Under the pieces are notes generated by a model that worked only from the letters and a program-made list of their open reading frames with translations, did not search any database and was not told the origin of the DNA. A DNA stretch of 33,678 nucleotides from Saccoglossus kowalevskii (taxonomy: Eukaryota > Hemichordata > Enteropneusta > Harrimaniidae): assembly GCF_000003605.2 (NCBI RefSeq), contig NW_003135348.1, positions 172,579 through 206,256 of the forward strand, read 5' to 3'. A program made the position numbers and the translations under genes. Numbering within the stretch: position 1 is the stretch's first letter; every line of letters begins with the position of its first letter. This document shows, one piece after another, positions 13,501 through 22,600 of this stretch.

Positions 13501-16067
13501 TCAAATTAAACACGAAGTATTTTTAATTCCACAAGAAACAAATTTTCAAGTCATGAAAACCATGAAATTTTGTACCAGTACGTTACATAGGACAAACAAA
13601 AATAAGAAGTCCAGATTTTGTGTCCAAGGAAACAATGATTTTGTAATTTCTCCGTAGTGTTAAGCACTATTCTTGAGACCAAATGAATTGACAACAGACT
13701 AAAATATGGTTTGGGTATCAGAAGTTATTCCTCAGGCTTTCAAATAGCCTGTGATAGGAAATAACTTCAGGAAATTCCTGTGTCAATGTGTGTTAGCATT
13801 GATGGTCATTGATGGCATTGTTCAACCTTTGGTCTCTATTGTTATATCTTCCTTTTATTGGTCATTGTGTGTATATTTACCCTAGATTTAATCTAATAAA
13901 TCAGTGCCTTTGTGACTGGTCAAGTTCTCTATAATATTATTAAACGTAATCTCCACTAAACAAATATACTAGTAGGTATCAATAGAAGATAAAAACAATA
14001 CTGTAGAATACTTTATTTTCACTTGGAATTAATTTGTATAAGCTGACTATCTGAAGAATGACTTGGCACAGTCAGCTGGAAAGGCTGCATGTAGCACATA
14101 TGATCGTGTCATGTACACATGTCCTTGCTAGCTGACTATGGGATTTGTGACATTGTAATTTATGCACACAATAACTCAGAAGGCATATAGATGTATACAA
14201 GACGTAGACCAATGAGTGATCTTGTTTGTAAGTGCTGGTAATGATCAGAGGAATTTGATGCAGGTGCAAGTGTCTCAGAAAATATCATCATATTTGCAAT
14301 TCCAATAGAAACGCAAATAAACCAAAAATGATGGATATTGTAAATTATATTATTGACCATAAAATTCGGCCATTTACAAGAGCATGCTTTTAATACATTA
14401 AATGGTATATTGTGTTATAGCATTTAGAAAGATGAGGGTTGAACTTATTGTAAACAAATGCAATGAAGATTACACATGAATGTAAAAAATTAACATGATT
14501 ATTAATAAGCAATCATGCACAGTCTGAATACCACATTCATATTTCAAATAGGTACCCTTACTAATGAGAAACACAATCTAGGATTGCAGAAGTTAGTGAA
14601 ACTGAACCCTGACCAAACCATAACACATTAGAGGCAATAAGATACATGTATTTATATTGAAACGAACACTAATAGTTTTCCCGATGGGAATGAAGATGTC
14701 ATATAAACAGACAACTGTAACCATGTTCTCACTGGAGAACTCAATTCAAATCAAGATAGAGTTAATCATCTAAGTTTGTGTTGGGATTAATAATGCCATG
14801 TTCACACCAGGAAGGAGACCCAGTCGGCATATTTCAAAATCACGTTCTCATCTGTCATGTGCTGAAGTAACATAATGTCCTGACAATGGTGACATTCTAA
14901 GACATGAAGTAGAAGAGATATTTTCATGAATATGACATTGTTTTGGAAGGTGACAAATATTAATGTGAAATTATTTAATTATTACAGCAATTCCTTTCAG
15001 TGCAGATCAAGTTCACTAGTGAGAATGCAGCTTGTGAAAATATTTTTTAATCATCTATGCATTCAAAAGTAAACACTTCAAACTAAGTGTGTAAATTGAA
15101 TTTGTTTGCATAGACATTAGTAGAATAATTTGCAATGTGAAAAAAATTGTTATACATACGGAAAATCACTATAGTAATTAATAAGCTAACAATATGCCAC
15201 ACTATTTGAAGAGGGTTGTTTGTATTAAATGAATTAGGAACCTTACTCCTTAAGGAAGGATGTAGATAACACACTTTTAACAGCAATTTCTTGAAATGTT
15301 GCCAAGTTATTCTTTGTGACTGCCTGGGTATACTGAAGAAGAGTTTGACAACAGTATAAAAATGGACACCAGATTCGAGCATACTGTAATACTATGATGG
15401 AAATTCATTATTACCATGGAAACAAGTTCTGGTATCCCAGCACTTTATCGATGGACCTTTTCATTTAGCAAAATATCAAGAATTTCTAGTGGTTTTTAAT
15501 TTTCCTCTTTATTAATAAACATGAACCAGGTTTGTAGGTACATGTACTCTACATGGTTAAAATAATCCGGCATATCCCGCTAACTACCATGGTCACACAC
15601 AGTCCGGCAACGCCCCCTAAGTGACTTTCGATTACACATTGATGACTCATAGGAATGAACTCATTGTGCCATTCTTATTTTAATTTATGTCCTTTGTTGA
15701 ACGCTAGAACTGTCCGATTTGAAAGAACCAAGAAAACACACAAGCGAGTGATTATAAAGTTGAAGTAATGATGGTGTACAATTCTGCAACAGGGTGAAAA
15801 CACATGAATCTGTAATCCAGGTATTAAGCGAAGAATAATTAATTTAATTGACCCTAATTTGAACGCAAAGGGTGATTGGGAAGCCGCCACACACTGTCTG
15901 GAATTGTAAAAGTTATTTTCTAAACCGCAACAGAAGCAGACACATATCCATGAAAAAGATAACCAGCGTCCAATGTTGATAGCCCGTATACTATAGTACG
16001 CTTGGCTGGCTTACCTGAAACGGGGACTGTCCTTCAGACACTCGCCGAAGTCAATCTTCGGTTTCAT
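4481..16067 (-). CDS. ACAP: ACAP-family Arf-GAP, first two coding exons (partial gene)
   Basis: Spliced gene read on the minus strand. Exon 1 (16067-16015) and exon 2 (4538-4481) join in phase to give 37 residues starting MKPKIDFGECLKDSPRFR and ending CELEGKLDK. This is the start of the BAR domain of ACAP proteins (centaurin-beta), whose members begin with a near-identical acidic stretch then ECxKDSPRFRA and LDK. Known family role: BAR-PH-ArfGAP-ankyrin proteins bind curved, phosphoinositide-rich membrane and stimulate GTP hydrolysis on Arf6 at the plasma membrane and recycling endosomes. Both introns have GT donors, and intron 1 is about 11.5 kb. The next exon should encode LVKLC-like sequence; I did not find it in 1-4480, so PH, ArfGAP and ankyrin parts lie to the left. 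An invertebrate probably has a single ACAP, so I do not choose between vertebrate ACAP1, 2 and 3. The gene is head to head with the PUSL1-like gene. Confidence 0.85.
4562..4622. repeat. AAAT/AAAC simple repeat
   Basis: Run of AAAT units turning into AAAC units, about 60 bp, just upstream (in gene direction) of the ACAP exon 2 acceptor. Confidence 0.85.
4718..4887. repeat. Tandem duplication, 117-bp spacing
   Basis: The stretch starting GATTTGAGGCTATGAC and containing TTTAGTTATTTGCATAAT occurs twice, at about 4718-4770 and 4835-4887, with few differences. Confidence 0.7.
5251..5470. mobile_element. TTAA-type MITE, family B copy
   Basis: Left end AGCTTTTCACCACGG, right end GGTGGTGAAAAGG followed by TTAA at 5471. 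Shares the CAACAGACAAAATTTGAGTC and TTTTTGTCCCAATCTTCTG blocks with the other copies. Confidence 0.6.
5510..5936. mobile_element. Harbinger-like MITE (TAA target duplication)
   Basis: 427 bp between direct TAA repeats at 5507-5509 and 5937-5939. Ends are inverted: GGCCAAATTTTTTCTATTCC on the left and GGCCAGACTTTTATTATCCC on the right read inward, both continuing TTGTTTC. GG-started TIRs with a TWA duplication are typical of PIF/Harbinger. Interior contains AAAATTTT palindromes; no transposase. Confidence 0.65.
6635..6850. mobile_element. Diverged TTAA-flanked MITE
   Basis: Between TTAA at 6631-6634 and 6851-6854; ends CCCGTTGAGCACTGA and, inverted, CCCTCTCTCTGAGTGCA. Interior resembles family B (CAAGAGACAAAATGTGACTC, AGTTTTTGATAAAA) but diverged. 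Confidence 0.5.
8548..8785. mobile_element. TTAA-flanked MITE, family B
   Basis: 238 bp between TTAA sites. Ends are related inverted repeats of the form (C)CTTTT-CACCACCAG. Interior landmarks: GAAGCCAACAGACAAAATTT, GTTTTTACTAAA, CTATTTTTGTCCCAATCTT. Other copies: 2330-2458 with 3797-3895 (split), 5251-5470, 6635-6850 (diverged), 11115-11265 (truncated), 13228-13430 (diverged), 25388-25534. All copies share one orientation. Confidence 0.6.
9433..9820 (-). mobile_element. Fold-back element, copy 1
   Basis: About 390 bp, inverted relative to 30918-31273. One end is a long hairpin (9434-9557; arms GGTTATTATGAAGATACCTC... and its inverse GGGGTATCCTCACAATAACC). Further shared blocks are the ACTCCACACAAAG, CATGTTTGTTTTTATTATTA (here on plus) and TACGGGGTATTTTC stretches and the far end GTAACGCCATAAGTTACAG. 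Confidence 0.6.
9991..10188. mobile_element. TA-flanked MITE, family A
   Basis: 198 bp between TA dinucleotides. Ends are inverted: CTGTGAAATACTTTATTTT on the left, CTGTAGAATACTTTATTTTC on the right read inward, then (A/G)CTGGAATTAATTTTC. TA target and short non-coding body suggest a Tc1/mariner-type MITE. Other copies or halves: 310-388, 12652-12859, 14003-14038, about 17266-17411, 18370-18469, 23415-23495, 30116-30298. Confidence 0.65.
11115..11265. mobile_element. Truncated family B MITE
   Basis: Contains the TTCTTAATATTTCTGGAAAT and AAGCCAACAGGCAAAATTTG blocks; stops at TTTTACTAAC without the right half. Lies just before the minisatellite. Confidence 0.5.
11348..12155. repeat. 21-bp minisatellite, about 38 copies
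   Basis: Unit AAGGTAAATTTATTTGGCACC with single-base variants (CACC/CATC, AAATTT/AAACTT/CAATTT/AAAGTT, one GGCATGAAG type). Because the unit is a multiple of 3 and lacks stops in several frames, it produces ORFs of 284-285 codons on both strands (TKVNLFG and VPNKFTL repeats). A higher-order duplication is visible: an eight-unit block containing the rare AAAGTT, TTTTGCAT and GGCATGAAG variants recurs next to itself with one unit added. It lies in ACAP intron 1 and I judge it non-coding. Confidence 0.9.
12652..12859. mobile_element. TA-flanked MITE, family A copy
   Basis: Between TA at 12650-12651 and 12860-12861; ends CTGTAAAATACC... and ...AAGTATTTCACAG; contains the GGAAAATTAATTCCAGCT block of the family. 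Confidence 0.6.
13228..13430. mobile_element. Diverged family B MITE
   Basis: Starts after TTAA with ACCTTTCACTGCCAGA and ends GTTGCTGGTGGCAAAAG, an imperfect inverted match. Interior AGTTTTTGACCAAAAAGTTT fits the family. Confidence 0.45.
13721..13768. repeat. Hairpin
   Basis: GAAGTTATTCCT...CAGGCT and AGCCTG...AGGAAATAACTTC are inverted around a 7-base loop, with an asymmetric 4-base interruption (TGAT). Confidence 0.6.
16015..16067 (-). CDS. ACAP: ACAP exon 1 (start codon, BAR helix 1)
   Basis: 53 coding bases read leftward from ATG at 16067-16065. They give MKPKIDFGECLKDSPRF plus two bases (AG), followed by a consensus donor GTAAGC. The ECLKDSPRF block is close to invariant in ACAP proteins and sits at the very N-terminus there too, which fixes this ATG as the start. 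Two ATGs occur further upstream in the presumed 5' UTR (near 16217 and 16197), each opening a short frame. Confidence 0.85.
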
Positions 16068-16593
16068 TATTCAGTTGTCAGTAGCTCGTATACGTTAAGT
16101 TGAACTCACTTCCCAACATTGGTCTCGGAATATATTCGGAAATGTTCAAGAACCGGCGCTTGTTGATGAAATATGAGAGATGTTGCGGAATACCATCACT
16201 GCAGCACGGACGCCATGATGAATCTAATACGACGACTTGTCACTTCCGGTTCCTGGACGATACTATTGACACGTGACTGATGAAACGAGGGTAGAACTTG
16301 TTTATCTCTGAGAAGCACCTAAGTAACATTGGGACGTTGTTCAACTATATACATAAATATGATAAATTCTACAACAATTAATGTAATATAACTTGATATA
16401 TAAGATGAGTGCTCTTGGTATCACTAATAATAATAATAATAATATGGCCGGAGACACGTTTAACTGGCGGGACACCCCTACTTGAAATTTATAGCAAAGT
16501 TCAGAATTCTCCAGCACTTGGCGACTGCTGCCCATAGATTCTAATGCACGCTTCCATCAAAATAATAATAATGGTGATTAGTAGTTATTCACC
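16068..16593. promoter_or_regulatory. Bidirectional promoter region between ACAP and PUSL1
   Basis: 527 bp separate the two divergent start codons, so both 5' UTRs and promoters must lie here. It is locally less AT-rich than the surroundings. Candidate housekeeping-promoter motifs are visible: an ETS-type CACTTCCGG at 16241-16249 (CCGGAAGTG on minus), an E-box CACGTG at 16270-16275, and a YY1-like GCCAT at 16212-16216. No TATA box is obvious at a position that would serve either gene. AAT triplet repeats occur at 16427-16444 and 16559-16573. Transcription start sites cannot be placed from sequence alone. Confidence 0.6.
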
Positions 16594-16640
16594 ATGTGTC
16601 GATATTTGTTATATATTTCGTATTTAGGAACAAATTTTAG
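16594..16640 (+). CDS. PUSL1: PUSL1 exon 1
   Basis: ATG at 16594 with C-rich context, an in-frame TAG at 16582 just upstream, and donor GTGAGT at 16641. Encodes MCRYLLYISYLGTNF plus two bases. The RYL-Y-x-x-Y-x-GT-x-F pattern is the first beta strand of TruA-like enzymes, close to the N-terminus of vertebrate PUSL1. Only 47 coding bases, so it is invisible as an ORF. Confidence 0.82.
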
Positions 16641-19600
16641 GTGAGTACTTTCCCAAAATTGGACAAGGATAATCTCCAGAGCCAGTTCAGGTCAGGGGCA
16701 GAATGGGACCAGGCTGAGCACCGGTCCACAAGTGAGCGGGCCACTGAGGGCACTTTCATAATATTTTGAGAGTGGCAAATACTTTAATAGTTTGTTTCTG
16801 TTCGGAGAGTGTCAGCAATATCTCGGACCCCTAGCTACCCCTTTCCAGACATCCGAAGTGTGGAAATGGATACCTTTTTTCAGACAATTTTAGAAAAATG
16901 TGTTCACTTTCTTTGACTCTATGTTGAGGTACTGTCAGAATCCATTTTTGCTGATTGCAGACCCATCTCAAAACACTTCTGCTCAAAAAAAAAGGATCTC
17001 ATACATTCCCCTGTACTAGAGATATGCGCTTCTAATAAACATGTGGATTAATTTTGCCTGGAATTATTAAAATATTGACTGAAAATTAAAGAATGAAGAA
17101 GAAATGTCAAACGAAGAAAGATCTTAATTGCACCAATTATCTTATATTCTCATCTTGTGAATTCTTGATAATGTTTATGTACTGTCTAATTATCACTGTA
17201 TTTTCAGAGGAGTAGTTCAGACTAATTCCACGTCACCAACTGTGCAGAGGGTAATTGAGGTGAGTGCTGTAAACCATTTATTTTTCACTGCTAGAAATTT
17301 TCAAAATTTGATGATTTCATGGCATATTCGTGAAAACAAAATTTCATAAAAATCAGTGATTCACAAAATTTATGAATATTTTTCTCTCAAAATTAAAGCT
17401 ATATTTACGGTATATTACAGCAAATCTCAGAAGTATTGGGGCAGCCAATTTGCAAACTCACTAGCTAGTTGGCTATAGACTGTTTTGGTTTTGACTAAAC
17501 GGTTGGCTTTCGAATCTCGCTGGCGCTGGCTTGTGATCGCGTCCACTCTTGGCGAGTCTATATTGCATATCAAACTTTCACACTCAAACGATCCGTTGGG
17601 GTAACATTAAGCCAACCGCTGGAAAGATCGACCTCATTCATCGTTTTTGTGTGGACACGAAGAGCATAGAACACTTTCCTTGGTATATTGAAAGCGAAAT
17701 CGCCATGATNNNNNNNNNNNNNNNNNNNNNNNNNNNNNNNNNNNNNNNNNNNNNNNNNNNNNNNNNNNNNNNNNNNNNNNNNNNNNNNNNNNNNNNNNNN
17801 NNNNNNNNNNNNNNNNNNNNNNNNNNNNNNNNNNNNNNNNNNNNNNNNNNNNNNNNNNNNNNNNNNNNNNNNNNNNNNNNNNNNNNNNNNNNNNNNNNNN
17901 NNNNNNNNAAAGCGAAATCGCCATCCAACTGTAAGACCGTCGCTGATTAGCTCCTAAAGTATGAGGATCGTCCCCTACTGTTACATAGATTCGCCTTAGA
18001 TGGGCGTGACCGCAAGATGACGCCAGCGAGATTCGAAAGCCAACCGTTTAGTCAAAACCAAAGCAGTTAGCCAATTCGCGAGCGAGTTTGCAAATTGGCT
18101 GCCCCAATACTTCTGAGACTTGCTGTAAGATACAACAGATTATTGAATTGCCTGTTTTGTTCAAGTTCCATGTAGGATTATAATAGACCAAGTCTAGTGT
18201 AAATGGCTTCCATCAAATACTACTCAAATTATTTATGTCAGCTTATACATAACCTAAATTGAATGTATGTATGAATATTATCGTTATTTAATTTCACTGT
18301 TTTGATATTTTGCCCATAGTAATAAATGGGTAAAACCTTGGAACTACATAGTGCATAGTTCATGGTAAAACATATTATTTTTGCTATTTTCTCATCAAAA
18401 ATTCCATACAAAACACCAAAAAAAACTTTTTAGCGAAAATTAATTCAAGCTTAAAAAAGTATTTTACAGTAGTACACAACATTTAAATTTAGTCTCATAC
18501 AGCCACATACAATTTTGTTTTGTTTTTTCATGAAAATCTCTCTTTCTGGCAGTCTGAACAAGCTGACCCAACTTGATTTCATTTTGATCTTGGGCCGGGT
18601 TCCTACAAAGTTACCACAGTGGTCCTGTTAGAGGGCACACTGCCCGTCCCAGCAGTGACTAGTGTCTTAAGGAAATCCAGGCACAGAAAAATAATATTAG
18701 AGCAAATAGTATAGACTATATTACATATATATAGTCATTATCCTTCTACAGGTGTTGAGGGACGATGATATAGTAGATAATATTTGGTAATCGTTGACGG
18801 TATAACTATATTCAAAATAGCTAGACATTTCAAGCAATGGCTCAATAGCATAGGATAACATTTTAAATGGGAGTCTATATAAGAATAGAAAAAGTGGAAA
18901 TTTTACATCCATTTCTGAGACTGGATTAAGTGTAAATGACTATGTTCTTGCAAGCACAGAGTTTTTGGGAAAGAGTACTGATTTTACAGTGGGATCACGT
19001 ATTGAATCAGACCATATGCCAATAGAATTTATAGTAGCTTTTGAGACTGGGGTTGTTAATGGCAACAAAGAAGTACCGGTACATCTTGCTATTCAACAAC
19101 ACAATATACCCAGGAAACTTAGATGGGATCAGGACAAAAAACAGATGTATCATGATAATTTCTATTCAGAATCCACCAATCATTTACGCCACTGTTTCTA
19201 TGAAAATATTGAATAGGGTGATGTGGCTAGCGCCACAGTTTCCTTAAATGACATAATGTACTCCTGTTGTAATCACATTAAAGTTGATGTAAACAATAAA
19301 ACGAAAAGGAAAAGTGATAACCCATGGTTTGACAGGGAATGTGGTAAAATAAAAAAAAACGAAGTCTGCCAGGCCCTTAATCATTTTAGAAACTGTAGAA
19401 CACAACCAAAATTGGAACTCTATTTAGAACTGAAAAAAAGATACAAAAGTTTGATTAAGGAGAAAAAGTTAGCTTATCAAAGCAAGATGCGTGATAATTT
19501 GGTAAACCTTGCTACCCAACATAACGCTAGGCAATTTTGGCGAAACTTTAGTGATAAAACAGAGAGTATATCAAATAATATTACACAAGATGAGTGGTTT

Positions 19601-22600
19601 GATTATTTTAGCAAGTTATTTAATCCAGAAATTACAACAGATGTGAGTATGGCAGACTTCCATTCATTGGTCCATGAATATGTTAATGAATTGAATTTTG
19701 ATGACTTGGATGATATTAACTTGGACTGTAGTGATTTAAACTGTCATATATCCATGGCAGAAATAAGAAAACATTTAACAAAATTGAAAAAAATTAAACG
19801 CCTGGTCAGGATGGAATACCGGCAGAATTTTGGAAACACGCCCCACAGGAGATATAAAATATATTACATATTTTATTCAATAATGTTTTGGACAGGGGTT
19901 TATTTCCCATGGAATGGGCTTTAGGACTAATAACTCCCATTTATAAGAAAGGGTTTAAAGGTGAACCGGGAAATTATCATAGTATTATGCTATTAAATAA
20001 TATAAGTAAATTGTACTCAAGTATTTTGGCAGATAGACTTTCGGCATGGATTGATAATTATTGTAAAATAGTTGAAGTACAGAATGGCTTTCGGAAGGGA
20101 AGGGGTACCATGGATAATGATTTATTCTGTCTACACTTATTGAAAAATATGTATTTCATTTAAAAAGCTGTTTTTACTGTGCATTTATTGACTACAAAAA
20201 AGTTTTTGACCGTGTTCATCATTGTTCAATAAATTAGCCAAGGCTGGGATAAAAGGAAAAGTCTTATCATCCGTTTTTTCAATGTGTACCTACACATGTT
20301 CAAGCTGCTGTCAAAACACGAATTTGGGTCACAGAATTTTTCAAAATAAACGTAGGTTTGCAACAAGGGTCAGTTATATCACCACTATTATTCTGTTTTT
20401 ATGTTAACAATATTGAAAATGCACTTTCACAAGGGGTTGAGACTGTTGTATATTCCAATACTTTAAAAGTAATGTATTTACTTTATGCAGACGATCTCGC
20501 GCTTTTTAGCAGTTCTTCTATTGGTTTACAGCTTTTGTTAGATAGATTGGCTGATTATTGTAGTAGATGGAGATTGAATGTAAATCTGAATAAATCTAAA
20601 ATTATTGTATTTCGGAAGAGAGGGAGATTAAAACAAGTTGAGAAATGGTTTTGGAAAGGAGGAGAAATAGAAGTTGTCTCAAGATACAATTATCTTGGTG
20701 TAATTTTCTGTTGTTCGGGTATCTGGTACCAAGCACAAAAACATATTTCAGATCAGGCAAGGAAAGCTTTATATTCCCTACAAAGTATGCTTTATAAACT
20801 TGGGGGATTACAACCAAGTATTGCATTTAAAGTTCTTGATTGTAAAATTCTCCCAGTTCTCTTGTATGGCAGCGCAATTTAGAGGAAAAATTTTGTAAAT
20901 TTAGTCTGGGGGTAAATTTGAAAACCACAAATTGTGCTGTCAGGGGGGAGCTGGGTAGACACCAAATACATACATTTATTAACATTGAAATAATTCGTTT
21001 TTGGTTGAAATGTATAAAAGTAGACACTCCATAAACTGTTAGAGATTGTTATCAATACCAGTATACTCGGGCAAACCAGGGGTTAGATTGCTGGGCACTG
21101 TACGTCAAAAACTTGTTAAATAAATATGGTTTTGGTGAAGTATGGGTAAAACAACAGGTGGCTAACTATGACCTCTTTCTATATGAATTTAAACAACGAA
21201 GTTTTGATATTTCTGTGCAAGAATGGTTTACTAGGGTTGTAGGGTATCCCAAAATGCGTATATAATGTAAATTTAAATGTAATATGAGGGGAGGCAAGGG
21301 GGGTAGCTGGTACGGTTTTACGGGAAATAAAAAGTGCTTTTTACAGTTTTCAGTGTTAACAAATGGAACATTGAATGGTCCAAAGAGCTCTCCAACTGAA
21401 TGCTCCACCATTACTGTGCCGTGTGTAGAGACGCATGCGTATATTACCCTCGTAATGCTCTTCATTCGGTTAGAGGGCCTTTTACGTCTTGGACATTCAA
21501 TTTTATAGTGAATTGTGTCATCTAGTCGTTTTACAGTTTCTGAAATGTAATTTCCCTGGATTTTTTTTTATGATTTTTTTATTTGGATGTAAATTCTTGT
21601 ACGTACCGGGAAAAATGACACATTTTTACAGTATACGGAAAAAATATTTGATTTATTACGTTGTACGTCTAAGCCTGTGATTACAGAATTACGGAATTTA
21701 TTTTTTCTATTTACGTTGTACGAACAAAAAAATATTGCAATTACGTTGAACGAAAATAACCCTTGCCCCCCCCCTCTAATATGACTAGTGAAAAGTATTT
21801 TTCAAATGCTACTTATAAAAGGGCACTGACTTGTTTTAGAATTTTTACACATGACCTAAATATTGAGATTGGGAGAGGGACGGGGGTTCCACTGGAACTG
21901 AGGTTTTGTCCATTTTGTTGTAATCAAATTGAAAATGAATATCACATGCTTCTAATTAGCCCACAATATGCCAATCTTAGGCTAAAATTTATTCAACACT
22001 TTTATTTTTCTCCAGCAACAGAATACAAATTTATTTAGTTAATTAATTCAAGTAATTCAAATACATTAGTGAATCTAGGCAAGTTTATTTTCTTTTCATT
22101 ACAGAAATGTCGAAAACTTATGGAATGACTGGGGAGGGTTTATTTATTTATTTTCAAGAATATTTAATATTGTACATGTAAGGCCCATGGCCTATAGTAC
22201 TGAATAAAGATATACATATCCAGGATAAAATTTTAAAACATGACATAGAACATGAGAACATGCATACTATAAAATAGAATTACTGAAATATTTCACAAAA
22301 GAACATGTTTAGGCGCACTAGGTGGTGAGCGCAGGGAATGAGTTGAAGAGTTTGTTAATTCACTCACAGTTCCTCTATCAGGAACTGTGATTCACTTAGT
22401 GTTTCTTCAGTTCCAAGGTGGAACATACGGTAGTATTCTCCTCAACACACATGATTTCACTTTATATTTGTGGTGTGTTGTTCGTACGTTAGTTACTTCT
22501 GTGCTATCGATAAAAAAACATTGCTCGAAACATCTAGCTATTTTAAATAGTTACTTAGGACCAACTTTATCAAATATTATCTACTATATATCATATTTAT

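Larger units (their letters stand above)
4539..16014. other. ACAP intron 1, about 11.5 kb of non-coding repeat-rich DNA
   Basis: Bounded by the exon 1 donor (minus strand, left of 16015) and the exon 2 acceptor (right of 4538). It carries the separately listed AAAT/AAAC simple repeat, a 117-bp tandem duplication, a Harbinger-like MITE, several TTAA- and TA-flanked MITEs, a fold-back element and the 21-bp minisatellite. In 6856-8540, 8790-9430, 10190-11110, 12200-12650, 13450-13985 (apart from one hairpin) and 14040-16010 I see nothing recognisable. None of the ORFs of 60-100 codons there has a recognisable domain. Confidence 0.6.
18720..22216 (+). mobile_element. 5'-truncated, decayed CR1-like non-LTR retrotransposon (LINE)
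   Basis: Reads, through stops and frameshifts, the end of an apurinic endonuclease (DDDIVDN near 18761, ILNGSLY, SVNDYVLAS, RIESDHMPI near 19002-19028), a linker, a reverse transcriptase, and a C-terminal region with a CPFC...H type Cys/His motif. Its 3' end has GTAAGGCCCATGGCCTATAG and TGAATAAAG, common in CR1-like tails. The 5' end is lost. It lies in the sense strand of PUSL1 intron 2. A separate 491-bp element splits its C-terminal part. Confidence 0.8.

Noticed and set aside
17500-17530. TTCGAATCTC word suggesting a tRNA T-arm
   Set aside because: No cloverleaf can be formed around it and it lies in the inverted end of a mobile element.
17549-17950. ORFs running through the N gap
   Set aside because: They consist mainly of undetermined residues and the inverted ends of a mobile element.
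19888-20882. Reverse transcriptase as an active gene
   Set aside because: Several frameshifts and stops and loss of the 5' end show a decayed LINE copy.
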